Shown here: positions 1 through 9,315 of the stretch, one piece after another
How the letters are laid out: the number at the start of each line of letters is the position of its first letter
Numbering within the stretch: the first letter of the stretch is position 1
Assembly (NCBI GenBank): GCA_900320045.1
Contig: ONQT01000010.1
Span: 1-53,557, forward strand
DNA: 53,557 nt
Direction of reading: 5' to 3'
From: an uncultured Prevotellaceae bacterium
Lineage (GTDB): Bacteria; Bacteroidota; Bacteroidia; Bacteroidales; Bacteroidaceae
Made by a program: the position numbers and the translations under genes
Notes under the pieces: model-generated
The model's database searches: none
The model's input: only the letters and a program-made list of their open reading frames with translations
What the model was told of the DNA's origin: nothing

Positions 1-1
1 T

Positions 2-115
2 ATGAATGAAAAGAAGAATGTGTGGGAGGTCATTGTGCGTGTAGTCATCGCAGCACTGTCGGCAGCACTGACCGCTATCACCACTACGAGCTGCATGGGA
101 CGAGGACCGTTTTAA
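2..115 (+). CDS. Smalltalk-type small protein (37 aa)
   Basis: The frame reads MNEKKNVWEVIVRVVIAALS, then an Ala/Thr-rich hydrophobic stretch and TTSCMGRGPF, and stops at 113-115. It has a short charged head, one hydrophobic helix and a late Cys. This matches the small Bacteroidales family that databases call smalltalk protein, which is usually found beside an amidase and an HU-like protein; those neighbours would lie left of the window. The hydrophobic segment suggests membrane insertion, and the SC motif could be a lipid-attachment site, but that is inference. No function is known to me. The ATG is at the window edge, so an upstream in-frame start cannot be excluded. Confidence 0.7.
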   Translation: MNEKKNVWEVIVRVVIAALSAALTAITTTSCMGRGPF

Positions 116-156
116 AAGATTAAAAATTAAAGATTAAAGATTAAAAATTAAAATTG
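113..156. repeat. A/T-rich word repeat (ATTAAAG/ATTAAAA)
   Basis: Directly after the smalltalk stop the sequence repeats the words AAAGATTA and AAAATTA in tandem. The same word family, on the other strand, occurs at 24283-24326, 38995-39032 and about 39930-39980, always between genes. It is not coding. Its role is unknown; it may be a slippage-grown spacer. Confidence 0.6.
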
Positions 157-221
157 GATTTTCTTCGATGATGGGTTTGGGTCTGCTATATGGCAGGCCT
201 GAACTTTTTTCTCAAAAATGT

Positions 222-252
222 TTTGTATTTCGCTCGATTTGCACTACCTTTG
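222..252 (+). promoter_or_regulatory. Bacteroidota promoter for DUF4491-tamL
   Basis: TTTG at 222-225, a 19-nt spacer, then TACCTTTG at 245-252. This is the consensus -33/-7 pair of the Bacteroidota primary sigma factor. The first ATG lies 41 nt downstream. Confidence 0.75.
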
Positions 253-293
253 TACCCCAAAATAAGAGTAGAAGAAAAACAAGATAGAGTGAC

Positions 294-584
294 ATGTATT
301 TTACGGGAATCATCATAGCCGTTGCGACGTTTCTAACCATCGGCATCTGGCATCCTATCGTCATCAAGACCGAGTATCACTTTGGTACCCGGGCGTGGTG
401 GGTGTATCTGCTCATCGGTGTGGCTTGCATCGCAGCGGCACTGTTCATCGAGAACACCGTGCTCTCGGCGGTCGTCGGCGTCTTCGGCGCCTCGGCACTG
501 TGGGGCATCGGCGAGCTCTTCGCCCAGAAGCGGCGCGTGGAGAAGGGGTGGTTTCCGAAGAATCCTAAACGTCGTTACGACTAA
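294..584 (+). CDS. DUF4491 family membrane protein (96 aa)
   Basis: Small membrane protein. Hydrophobic segments lie at about residues 3-20, 35-51 and 56-72, and the end is a basic tail (RRVEKGWFPKNPKRRYD). The motifs HPIVIK, FGTR.WW near the middle and KGWFP.NPKR at the end fit the Bacteroidales family DUF4491, whose usual length is near 95-100 aa, so it appears complete. Function is unknown. It follows its own consensus promoter and lies 13 nt before the tamL start, so the two are very probably co-transcribed, which hints at an envelope role. Confidence 0.85.
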   Translation: MYFTGIIIAVATFLTIGIWHPIVIKTEYHFGTRAWWVYLLIGVACIAAALFIENTVLSAVVGVFGASALWGIGELFAQKRRVEKGWFPKNPKRRYD

Positions 585-597
585 CGCTGAGCGAGGC

Positions 598-2808
598 ATG
601 AAGAGGGGACGATTGCTGATTGTGACCATGGCGGCACTGCTGTTGAGCGCCTGTTCGGAGACGAAGTATGTCCCCGAGGGGCAGTACTTGCTGGACAGGG
701 TGAAGGTGCGCAACGCAGAGCCGCAGTCGGGTGTCGTCGTCGCCGATTTGCGCCCCTACGTGGTGAACGACGGCAACAGCCGCTGGTTCGGTACCGCGAA
801 GTTGCCGCTGATGACGTATTCGCTGTCGGGCCGTGACACGACGCGCTGGATGAACCGCCTGCTGCGCAACATCGGCGAGGCTCCTGAGCTGTACGATACG
901 GCCAGCACCCGCCAGTCGCAGCTGAACCTGCAGTCGCAGTTGCAGAACATGGGTTACCTGCGTGCTGGGGTGGGGGTGGAGAATGCCGTCAAGGGCAGCA
1001 AGGTGACCACCACTTATGTGCTGTACCCCGGCAGACAGTACTTTTTGCGCAACGTCGACTACCACATCCAGGACTCGGTCATTGCGCAGCTGCTGCGACA
1101 GGCCGACGACAAGCGCCAGCTGCACCGCGGCACGCCGTTCAACGTCGACAACCTGGACACGGAGCGCAAGCGCATCACGCAGTTTCTGACATGCAACGGC
1201 TACTATCGCTTCAACAAGGACTATATCACGTACATTGCCGACTCGGTGGCGGGCAGCGACGAGATTGACCTGACGCTGGTGCTGCATCCCTACCGCAATA
1301 GTCACGACTCGCTGACGGAGCACCCCGTATATACCTTCGGACAAGTGAACTACCGGTCGGGTAACGACGACGGCAAGGCCATCCCTCTGCGACAGAAGGT
1401 GCTGAGCAGCAACACCTTCATGAAGGAGGGCGAGCTGTACTCGTCGTACGACCTGCAGAACACCTACCACCACTTCGGGCGGCTGGGCATCGTGCGCTAT
1501 ACCAATATCACTTTCCGCGAGCGTGCGGACGAACCCGTGCTGGACTGCGACATCCAGCTGTCGACCAACAAGCCGTCGACCATTTCCTTCCAACCCGAGG
1601 GTACCAATACCGCTGGCGACCTGGGTGCTGCGGCCACGCTGAGCTACCAGAACCGCAACCTCTTTCACGGTTCCGAGAACCTGAGCATTGAGCTGCGCGG
1701 TGCCTACGAGGCCATCCGAGGACTGGAGGGCTATGCCTCGGGCGACTTCAAGGAGTACAGCCTGGGCGCCCGACTGACGTTCCCGCGGTTCATCGCACCC
1801 TTCCTGTCGAGCAGCTTCCGCCAGCGCATCAACGCTACGTCCGAGGTCTCCGTGCTCTACGACCTGCAGGACCGTCCGGAGTTCCAGCGCCGCGTGTTCA
1901 CCGTGGGCTGGCGCTACAAGTGGTTCGACCAGAACCACCACGACCGGTACCGCTGGGACCTGCTGGACCTGAACTACATCTCGATGCCGTGGATCAGCGA
2001 CACCTTCAAGCGCGAATACCTGGACAACACCACGTCGCGCAACAGCATCCTGCGCTACAACTACCAGGACCTGTTCATCATGCGTACGGGCTTCGGCTAC
2101 ACCTACAACAACGGGCGGTGGGTCATCAAGGCCGCCGCTGAGACTTCCGGCAACCTGTTGAACCTCATGGCCACGACGCTGCGCTTCCACCAGAACGAGC
2201 AGGGGCAGTACACCTTTCTTAATATCGCGTATGCGCAGTACGTGAAGGGCGACTTCGAATACACCCGCAACCTGCATCTGAGCGGCGGCAGCCAGCTGGT
2301 GTTCCACACCGGACTGGGACTGGCGTACCCCTACGGCAACAGCAGCATCCTGCCCTTTGAGAAGCGCTACTTCTCGGGCGGTGCCAACAGCTTGCGCGGA
2401 TGGAGTGTGCGCTCCATCGGTCCGGGCGGATTCAGAGGCACCGACGGCCGCATCGACTTCATCAACCAGACGGGCGACATGAAGCTGGACGTCAACCTGG
2501 AGTATCGTGCCAAGCTGTTCTGGAAGCTCCACGGAGCACTGTTCGTCGATGCCGGCAACATCTGGACGCTGCGCTCGTATGCCGACCAGCCCGACGGGCA
2601 GTTCCGCTTCAGCACCTTCCTCAAGCAGCTGGCGGCCAGCTACGGACTGGGCATCCGACTCAATTTCGACTATTTCATCGTGCGCTTCGACATGGGTATG
2701 AAGGCTGTGAATCCAGCCTACGACACGGAGGAGGAGCACTTCCCCATAGCCTATCCGCGCCTGAGCCGCGACTTCGCCTTCCACTTTGCCGTAGGTATGC
2801 CCTTCTGA
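598..2808 (+). CDS. tamL: TamA/BamA-like outer-membrane lipoprotein (TamL)
   Basis: A 736-aa Omp85-superfamily protein. It starts with a lipoprotein signal (KRGRLL...LLLSAC, lipid Cys at residue 19) followed by POTRA-like segments to about residue 400. The C-terminal half is a 16-strand-type barrel containing LRGW near residue 599 and ending in an aromatic residue (AVGMPF). Lipidated TamA-like proteins (TamL) are typical of Bacteroidota and act with TamB in outer-membrane assembly; that role is from the family, not seen here. I chose the ATG at 598 rather than the in-frame start at 382 because only it gives a signal peptide and it avoids overlap with the DUF4491 gene. No tamB is visible in the window. 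Confidence 0.82.
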   Translation: MKRGRLLIVTMAALLLSACSETKYVPEGQYLLDRVKVRNAEPQSGVVVADLRPYVVNDGNSRWFGTAKLPLMTYSLSGRDTTRWMNRLLRNIGEAPELYDTASTRQSQLNLQSQLQNMGYLRAGVGVENAVKGSKVTTTYVLYPGRQYFLRNVDYHIQDSVIAQLLRQADDKRQLHRGTPFNVDNLDTERKRITQFLTCNGYYRFNKDYITYIADSVAGSDEIDLTLVLHPYRNSHDSLTEHPVYTFGQVNYRSGNDDGKAIPLRQKVLSSNTFMKEGELYSSYDLQNTYHHFGRLGIVRYTNITFRERADEPVLDCDIQLSTNKPSTISFQPEGTNTAGDLGAAATLSYQNRNLFHGSENLSIELRGAYEAIRGLEGYASGDFKEYSLGARLTFPRFIAPFLSSSFRQRINATSEVSVLYDLQDRPEFQRRVFTVGWRYKWFDQNHHDRYRWDLLDLNYISMPWISDTFKREYLDNTTSRNSILRYNYQDLFIMRTGFGYTYNNGRWVIKAAAETSGNLLNLMATTLRFHQNEQGQYTFLNIAYAQYVKGDFEYTRNLHLSGGSQLVFHTGLGLAYPYGNSSILPFEKRYFSGGANSLRGWSVRSIGPGGFRGTDGRIDFINQTGDMKLDVNLEYRAKLFWKLHGALFVDAGNIWTLRSYADQPDGQFRFSTFLKQLAASYGLGIRLNFDYFIVRFDMGMKAVNPAYDTEEEHFPIAYPRLSRDFAFHFAVGMPF

Positions 2809-2882
2809 CTTATCTGCATCAAGGAATGCGCTAAAGATATAAAATATCTTTCTATTTGCATCCGTATTTCATTTTTATTTTG

Positions 2883-2890
2883 TATCTTTG
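2883..2890 (+). promoter_or_regulatory. -7 box before the WalJ-like gene
   Basis: TATCTTTG fits TAnnTTTG and lies 21 nt before the ATG at 2912. The nearest upstream TTTG (2855-2858) is 24 nt away, longer than the usual 19-21, so the -33 element is weak. The box overlaps a TTG that would otherwise extend the frame by eight codons, which argues for the ATG as start. Confidence 0.6.
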
Positions 2891-2911
2891 CCCACAAATA
2901 AAAATCGAAAT

Positions 2912-3715
2912 ATGCTAAAGTTTATCTCCTTTGGCAGTGGCAGCAGTGGAAATTGCTATTACTTGGCGACACCCACTGATGCGCTGCTTGTTGATATAGG
3001 TGTAGGACTGAGGGGCCTCAAGAAGGACTGTCGCCAGTACGGTGTCAGCCTGCAGGAGGTGCACCACGTCCTCATCACCCACGACCATGCCGACCACATC
3101 AAGAGCGTCGGCTCGTTCAGTGCAGACTACAACGTGCCCGTCTATGCCACCCTAGAGGTGCACAGGGGCATCAACCGCAACTACTGCGTCACCAAGAAGC
3201 TGGCGCCCGACATGGCGCGGCTGTTGGAGAAGGGGCAGCCGCTGCAGATTGGCGAGTTCCGCGTGACGCCCTTCGGTGTGCCGCACGACAGCAGCGACAA
3301 CGTAGGCTACTTCATCGAAGCCGCAGGCACCAACATCTGCATCATCACCGATGCAGGGCACGTGACGGACGAGATGAAAGAGTTCGTCGGCCGAGCCCGC
3401 CACCTCATCATCGAGGCCAACCACGACATCGAGATGGTGCAGCAGGGACCCTATCCGCAGTTCCTCAAGGATCGCATCCTCTCCGGCACGGGACACCTGA
3501 ACAACCGCGACTGCGGCACGACCATCGCCGAGAACATGAGCGAGCAGCTGCAGCACGTCTGGCTGTGCCACCTGAGCGAGGAGAACAACCACCCCGAACT
3601 GGCGCGCAAGACGGTCGACAGCGTGCTGCGCAGCTACGGTATCGTGCCCGGCACCGACCTGGAACTGGAGGTGCTCAAGCGCACCGTCCCCACAGGCCCC
3701 TACGAGCTGGAGTAA
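2912..3715 (+). CDS. Metallo-beta-lactamase-fold hydrolase, WalJ/YycJ type
   Basis: A 267-aa MBL-fold enzyme. It opens with a FGSGSSGN motif, followed by the metal-binding HDHADH at residues 57-62, a VPHDSSDNVGYF segment, ITDAGH, and a late SGTGHLNN. This order is that of the YycJ/WalJ group (also ExoIIa-like), DNA-active MBL hydrolases linked to DNA repair and cell-wall regulation in other phyla. It is cytoplasmic, with no signal peptide. The ATG at 2912 is preferred over the TTG at 2888, which lies inside the -7 box. The secreted-protein cluster begins 45 nt after its stop, so transcription may continue into it. Confidence 0.82.
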   Translation: MLKFISFGSGSSGNCYYLATPTDALLVDIGVGLRGLKKDCRQYGVSLQEVHHVLITHDHADHIKSVGSFSADYNVPVYATLEVHRGINRNYCVTKKLAPDMARLLEKGQPLQIGEFRVTPFGVPHDSSDNVGYFIEAAGTNICIITDAGHVTDEMKEFVGRARHLIIEANHDIEMVQQGPYPQFLKDRILSGTGHLNNRDCGTTIAENMSEQLQHVWLCHLSEENNHPELARKTVDSVLRSYGIVPGTDLELEVLKRTVPTGPYELE

Positions 3716-3760
3716 GGCCCTCGGAGCAACATCAGAGAATAATGAACAAAAGAAAATGAT

Positions 3761-5371
3761 ATGCGTATGAAGAGACATTTACCCCAAAGCAATGGTTGTA
3801 AATCGTTGTTATTGTTACTGGTTGCCTTCCTCTTTCCGCTGAGTGTGCAAGCCAAGGAGGTGCAGGAAGGTTTTGACGGCTATGGATACTACGACGGCAT
3901 TGTCGTCAACCAAGTCAGTTCGTTTTCAGGTGACAACAGCTTTATGTTCACCTCCAGCAAGACCTACGAGAAGGTGCTGAAGGTGATTGTGCGCGTCGGT
4001 GTCGGAGACTATCTCAGCGGTTACGAGTTTAGCTCGGGAGCGTCGATTACCGTCAACGGACAGGAGAAGGAGGTGAACATCACCAGTACCAGCGTCTACA
4101 GAGGCAGTACGTCGAATCTGGACATGACGGAACTGGAGTTCGACCTCAACGAAGAGAACACAACGGTGACGCTCGGCGGCTCAATCGGTAACGGCACCTG
4201 CGACTTCTATATAGAGGGTGCCATCGTGGTGTATGAGAAAGACGACGACTTCATAGAGTACCCCCTTTGGGTGCGCGTTTGGGACGATAATGCGCGCGAT
4301 TACGTGGAAAGACAAGTGACCAGCGAGAACCGACTCGACATCATGAACGATGGTGGCTCAGTGCAATATAACGGCGACAAGATGATTGTCCTGAAAAACA
4401 GCCGTAACACTGGTGGTATCATTTCCGAGATATCCGATATGATACTCTATCTGAAGGGTACCAACAAGATTGATGCCAACAGTAATACACCGCTGAGTCT
4501 CTCAGGGCATTTTACCATCACTACCGAAGGTAACGACCCTGGTAGCTTGCAGTTGTCGGTATACTCTCCATCAATGCCCTTCAATCCGTCGTCGGCAACC
4601 TTGGAGCAGAACCTCGTATACCTGCCGCCCGAATCCTTTGGCTCTGTCAGAACGGGTAATATCCTGGTGCCCGTGAAACCTATCGTCAACATTAGCAGTA
4701 CGGAGAAGGAACAACCCGTGGCCACCAATACCAATCTCAACAACAAGGTGTACAACAACGTGCTCTATAACCTGAAATCCGATGAGGGCAGCTACGACGC
4801 TACCACGAAGAGCATCCAGATGTTTACCACGATGCGTGAAGAAGACATCGATGCCATCACCAGCAACTATCAGCCTGGTACTGCAGACTATGCAGCCAAC
4901 TTCGCAGGTATTACCTTCCTGGTTCCTGCAGGTACCGGTAAGGCCATCGTGACAGGTTTGACTGGCGAGAACGGTGAGTTGGCCGTCAAGATTGGCAGCA
5001 ATGCCGCAAACATCATTCCCAGCGGCGTTATGACGATGACGCGCTACGAGTTCCCCTACGAGTGCACGCAAGCCACCTACGTATACGTCTACAGCAACAG
5101 TCCCGTGGTTACCCCCAACGAGGCACATGGTCGTGCCGGAAAGAAAACCACGGTCACCGTGGGCATCGGAAGCGTGGGTGTCAGCACATCAAACGTGCAA
5201 GCCTCTAACCCCAACAATGGCGATGCCACTGCCATCAAGACCATTGTCGCCAAGGAACAGCGACACGTGGTGCGCAAGGCAGGATGGTACACCATCAGCG
5301 GCCATCAGCTGCAGAACACTCCCACCCGCAAGGGACTCTACATCTATCAGGGCAAGAAGGTCGTTTTCTGA
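3761..5371 (+). CDS. Secreted modular surface protein A (536 aa)
   Basis: Signal peptide (hydrophobic residues about 15-30, cut near VQA-KE). Residues about 160-290 resemble a beta-rich module that recurs in the next two genes: a 'nDGGSVqY...' start, an 'IILYLKGTN-I' core and a 'TTEGNDPGSLQL' end. From about residue 333 comes a second module (NNVLYNL to GIGSVGVS) with a close homologue in protein C. The tail, G-W-Y-T-I-S-G...KGLYIYQGKKVVF, is the common C-terminal motif of Prevotella secreted proteins and resembles a degenerate sorting tail. No enzyme motif is visible. It is first in a same-strand run of three related genes. Function is probably adhesive or structural (inference). ATG at 3761 or 3767 are equally possible. 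Confidence 0.75.
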   Translation: MRMKRHLPQSNGCKSLLLLLVAFLFPLSVQAKEVQEGFDGYGYYDGIVVNQVSSFSGDNSFMFTSSKTYEKVLKVIVRVGVGDYLSGYEFSSGASITVNGQEKEVNITSTSVYRGSTSNLDMTELEFDLNEENTTVTLGGSIGNGTCDFYIEGAIVVYEKDDDFIEYPLWVRVWDDNARDYVERQVTSENRLDIMNDGGSVQYNGDKMIVLKNSRNTGGIISEISDMILYLKGTNKIDANSNTPLSLSGHFTITTEGNDPGSLQLSVYSPSMPFNPSSATLEQNLVYLPPESFGSVRTGNILVPVKPIVNISSTEKEQPVATNTNLNNKVYNNVLYNLKSDEGSYDATTKSIQMFTTMREEDIDAITSNYQPGTADYAANFAGITFLVPAGTGKAIVTGLTGENGELAVKIGSNAANIIPSGVMTMTRYEFPYECTQATYVYVYSNSPVVTPNEAHGRAGKKTTVTVGIGSVGVSTSNVQASNPNNGDATAIKTIVAKEQRHVVRKAGWYTISGHQLQNTPTRKGLYIYQGKKVVF

Positions 5372-5442
5372 CCTCTTGCCGCTGAACATGCCGTGCAAGG
5401 CTATCAATGGATAACAAAGAATAAACATAAACACATTAACTT

Positions 5443-8400
5443 ATGAGCACAAAACACTTAGTTAATCAACCGCGAGCAGGGCGCTGGCTCATCCTGCTCC
5501 TCGCCCTATTGACGACGCCGTTAGGCCTCAGGGCACAAGAATCATACGACATCACCGTCGCCGGCGTTGAAGTAACGAGCGAGAACGCCTCAAGCATCAC
5601 CGGTGCCAACATCACGGAAGGTTCGGTGTCGTTTGATGCGTCGACGAACACCCTGACGCTGAATGGAGCAACTATCAATGGCGAGATTCTTAGTAGTCTT
5701 GAAACTCTTACCATCCATTTGGTGGGAGAAAACCAGCTGACGAGTGACAATAACCAGAATTCAGCTCTGCAAAATGAAGGTGACATGGCTGATTTGTCGT
5801 TTACAGGTAGCGGCTCGTTGGCTATCAATGCCGAAGGTGGTGTCATTGGTGACTTCTCGTCAGTAGATTTTGGCAGTTTTAACCTTGCATCACAAGCTCC
5901 AGGTGCCCATTATGATGATTCTTCTATAAGGTCTTACGATGGTTATCTGGTCAGCGATTTGACGATAACAACAGCTGAAGTGTATCCTATTTGGGTAATT
6001 GACAAGTCGATAACTAATTCAGCCTATAGTCATACGCAGTTAACTGCAGCCAACAAAACTAACGTTTTAAATGACGGAACTGTCAGTTTCTCAGGTTCCA
6101 CCATTACACTGAATGGAGTAGATTTTAATCTCGGTGAGCAATCGGCCATTGTGGTTGGGCAGGGCATGTCGTCACTGACAGCTCATTTGGTGGGTACCAA
6201 CACAGTTAGTAATGGTCCTGCATTCTACTTCGTTGATGAGACAAATCTTATTTTTACTACTGATACGTCTAACCCTGGCTCTTTAGAAGCTCCAGAGCTC
6301 GCAAACTGGGCTGGCGAATATGAAACAGGAGCAATCACCTACAAGAACGGCTTGGTTCATACAATAAGCGACGATAAACATTATGTAGATAGAAGAACGT
6401 TGAATTATGGTCTGAATGTGGCAGGTGTCAGAGTGACCAATTTAAATGCTGAGGATATCTTAAATGATGGAGGCTCCGTGAGTTACAAACAAGACGATTG
6501 GGGCTATAATCGTACGCTGACGCTGAACAATGCCACTATCAATGGTAAGATTGATATTTATGGTGGTGGATATACGATTGACATTTTGGGTGACAACACC
6601 ATCGTCTCTACAGATAGCGCGGCTATCAAGAATTCGAACGAAGGGCTTTCATCAGATTTGACATTCCGTTCTTCAGGTAATACCTTGGCTACACTGAAAT
6701 TGACACCCGGTGGCGCCTCGTTCAAGGCTTACGAGGGTTTCTATATTAATAATATGGATAATACGTCGATTTTTGGCGAACTTAACAACGATGACCAGAG
6801 TCCTGTTGCGGGCGCTGTTATTACAATTAAGCGCGTACCTGCTCCCGTGTTTAACTTTCCACAAGGTGTTGTGTTCACAGACGAAGACCTGACAGTTACA
6901 ATGGATATCCCCAGTGATGACTATGACATTTATTGGACAGGTAAAAGTGAATATGGTCAATACAAAAAATCTACGGGTACGTTCCGACTGACGAAAGATG
7001 ACGATAGCTATGGCGGCTATGGTAATCCTTCAGTCTATGCCTATGTGGCAGATACAATTGAAAATAAGCGTCGAACCAACGATGTGGTTCGTATGCTGGT
7101 AGTTGTTGACCGTCCAACGTTCTCTGTGGCAGGTGGTGAATATACTACAGCACAGCAAGTCGCTATCCAAGGTTTGCCTGAATTAGAAACCAGACAACGT
7201 TACGTGGAAGATGAATCGCAGGATTTTCCGCAAGTGTGGTACTATTTCGATAACGATAAGGAAAACGCGGTACAATATAACTCAGAAGCAACGATCACTG
7301 TCGACCATACCTGTAGGTTGAATGCCTATCTGATGGTTGTTAACGATTCTGGTATTGTGGTGAACAGTAGTTTGTTCTCTGCTGATTACATTATACGTCA
7401 GGAACCTAACTATTGTTTCACTGATGATCCCACGGGACACAGTTCTTATCCAAACGGTTCTACTGTCTACAACCTGAATTTCGGACAGGAAAACACGCTT
7501 CCTTGGCTGATTAACGTTCCTGCCGGATTGGCTATCACCTACAGAACAAGCGATGAGGCTACTGCCACTATCAACCAGGAAGGCCATATCACACTGACGG
7601 GTGCTGGTCACGTTTGGATTTATGCATCCAACGAAGAGACGAATGGCTATGTGGCTCATACGGACAGTATCAGGCTGGAGATTCGACCCATGGACCCACA
7701 GGCATCTATAGCACAAGGTGCATACTATACGGGACAGAAGTTGGAATTGAAAAGTACCGTACCAAATGGTGAGATGTATTACCAGATTGGCAATAGTGGC
7801 GACAAGGTGAAATATACCGAACCTCTCACGCTGGAGCAGGGCAAGTGGGAAATCAGCCTCTATACCAAATGTGGTTCTGGCAACGACGAGATGTGGTCGT
7901 ATGGTAATAACCATCCTACTTACTACGTCTACGACGAGCTGACCTTCACGCCTGAAAGCGGTACCACGTCAAACGATAAAATCACGGTGGAGATAGGCAA
8001 CCTGCCTTCATCTACACCTAATGCCACTTCCGTTTTCTATTTCTTTGGCGAAGATGACGAAGATGACACTAACGACCTGTTGTACAATACAACGGATAAG
8101 GTGAACGTAGCCGAGTCAACCAAGGTAACTGCCTACATCAAGGTGGAGGGCGACTCCGGCTATGTGTACAAGACGGAACCCGTCGAGGCTGAATACGTTA
8201 TCCGTACGGTGCCTGTGATGAGCTATGTTGACAGCAATAACGAACCTGTGGAGGTTGCCGAATGGACTATCGGTGGCACTGAGAACCAGCCGTTGCCTAC
8301 ATTGAAGAACGAGCTGCAGCTGCAGGTAACGTACAGCAGCACACAGACAGACGTGGCAACCGTTGACAATAATGGTTCGGTGACGCCCGTTGGAGTGGGA

Positions 8401-9273
8401 GAGACCCGTATCACGGCAACATCGACACAGACTGACATCTATCAGTCTACGGAAACAAGTTATCTGCTGCACGTGTATAAGATGCTGAACCACGGAAGCA
8501 TTACTATTGAAGCCATTGACGACCAGCCGTACACGGGGGCCCCGATTGAGCCGACAGTAACGGTGAAGGATGGTCAGACTGATATCACTAACTATGTCGA
8601 TATAGCATACAGCAATAACGTTGCCGTCGGTACAAGTGCTTTGGTGACGATTACTCCAAAGGAGACAGAAGTTGTTAACTACTATAAGGGTTCGGCGACG
8701 ACTTCGTTTAACATCGTCAACCGCACACTGGTGGAAGGTGAAGATGGGGACGTGACGTTCGCCAGCGGACAGTCGTGGGCTTCTTACTTCACGAACAGCG
8801 AGACGCTGGAGGTGCCCGGGGGCATCGTGGCGTATGTGCTGACGGGTGTCAATGGTGGTACATTGACGGCACAGGCTATCAGTAAGGTGCCGCAGGACGT
8901 TCCCGTACTGCTGGAGAAAACCAACAATGCGGTGACAACGAACGACACGTATGACGAGAACCTGTTGCGAGGTACTGCCGAGGCAACAAGTGTCACGGGA
9001 ATCGAAGGCGTAGTGTATGTGCTGTACAACGGCGAGTTTGTCCGCACCAAGTCGGGCACTATTCCTGCCCATCGCGCTTATCTGGTGCTCAGCAGCGATG
9101 CTGGCGCACGACTCTCTATTGGTTTTGACGACGAAGCGACAGGCATCCGGAACTTGGAGGCTGACGGCAACGGTAACGATGTGTGGTTCTCGCTCGACGG
9201 ACAGCGCTTTGATAAGAAGCCTGCCAAGAAGGGACTCTACATCCATAACGGAGAGAAGGAATTCGTCAAGTAG
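5443..9273 (+). CDS. Secreted modular surface protein B (1276 aa), Ig-like and chitobiase-C-type domains
   Basis: Signal peptide at residues about 1-31 (LLLALLTTPLGLRAQ). At least two 'Y.-.VAGV.VT..N' modules follow (start and about residue 325), each with an LTLN-ATING core also found in proteins A and C. The middle has several segments like the chitobiase/hexosaminidase C-terminal domain (for example PTFSVAGGEYTTAQQVAI...VWYYFDND) and two Big2-like segments (ATINQEGHITLTGAG; ATVDNNGSVTPVGVG). An MBG/YDG-like segment follows (DDQPYTGAPIEPTVTV). The tail is SLDGQRFDKKPAKKGLYIHNGEK. No catalytic site is seen. Bases about 5700-7800 look richer in A/T than both ends of the gene, which suggests mosaic origin. 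Confidence 0.78.
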   Translation: MSTKHLVNQPRAGRWLILLLALLTTPLGLRAQESYDITVAGVEVTSENASSITGANITEGSVSFDASTNTLTLNGATINGEILSSLETLTIHLVGENQLTSDNNQNSALQNEGDMADLSFTGSGSLAINAEGGVIGDFSSVDFGSFNLASQAPGAHYDDSSIRSYDGYLVSDLTITTAEVYPIWVIDKSITNSAYSHTQLTAANKTNVLNDGTVSFSGSTITLNGVDFNLGEQSAIVVGQGMSSLTAHLVGTNTVSNGPAFYFVDETNLIFTTDTSNPGSLEAPELANWAGEYETGAITYKNGLVHTISDDKHYVDRRTLNYGLNVAGVRVTNLNAEDILNDGGSVSYKQDDWGYNRTLTLNNATINGKIDIYGGGYTIDILGDNTIVSTDSAAIKNSNEGLSSDLTFRSSGNTLATLKLTPGGASFKAYEGFYINNMDNTSIFGELNNDDQSPVAGAVITIKRVPAPVFNFPQGVVFTDEDLTVTMDIPSDDYDIYWTGKSEYGQYKKSTGTFRLTKDDDSYGGYGNPSVYAYVADTIENKRRTNDVVRMLVVVDRPTFSVAGGEYTTAQQVAIQGLPELETRQRYVEDESQDFPQVWYYFDNDKENAVQYNSEATITVDHTCRLNAYLMVVNDSGIVVNSSLFSADYIIRQEPNYCFTDDPTGHSSYPNGSTVYNLNFGQENTLPWLINVPAGLAITYRTSDEATATINQEGHITLTGAGHVWIYASNEETNGYVAHTDSIRLEIRPMDPQASIAQGAYYTGQKLELKSTVPNGEMYYQIGNSGDKVKYTEPLTLEQGKWEISLYTKCGSGNDEMWSYGNNHPTYYVYDELTFTPESGTTSNDKITVEIGNLPSSTPNATSVFYFFGEDDEDDTNDLLYNTTDKVNVAESTKVTAYIKVEGDSGYVYKTEPVEAEYVIRTVPVMSYVDSNNEPVEVAEWTIGGTENQPLPTLKNELQLQVTYSSTQTDVATVDNNGSVTPVGVGETRITATSTQTDIYQSTETSYLLHVYKMLNHGSITIEAIDDQPYTGAPIEPTVTVKDGQTDITNYVDIAYSNNVAVGTSALVTITPKETEVVNYYKGSATTSFNIVNRTLVEGEDGDVTFASGQSWASYFTNSETLEVPGGIVAYVLTGVNGGTLTAQAISKVPQDVPVLLEKTNNAVTTNDTYDENLLRGTAEATSVTGIEGVVYVLYNGEFVRTKSGTIPAHRAYLVLSSDAGARLSIGFDDEATGIRNLEADGNGNDVWFSLDGQRFDKKPAKKGLYIHNGEKEFVK

Positions 9274-9315
9274 TGCGTGAGGTTAATATTTAGGAAACAA
9301 GAAAAGAACGAAGAT

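Noticed and set aside
382-597. N-terminal extension of TamL from 382
   Set aside because: Overlaps the DUF4491 gene in another frame and hides the lipoprotein signal that starts at 598.
565-2784. 739-aa minus-strand open frame opposite tamL
   Set aside because: Val/Ala/Gln/Arg-biased shadow of a G/C-rich gene; no signal peptide or motif, while the plus frame has clear Omp85 features.
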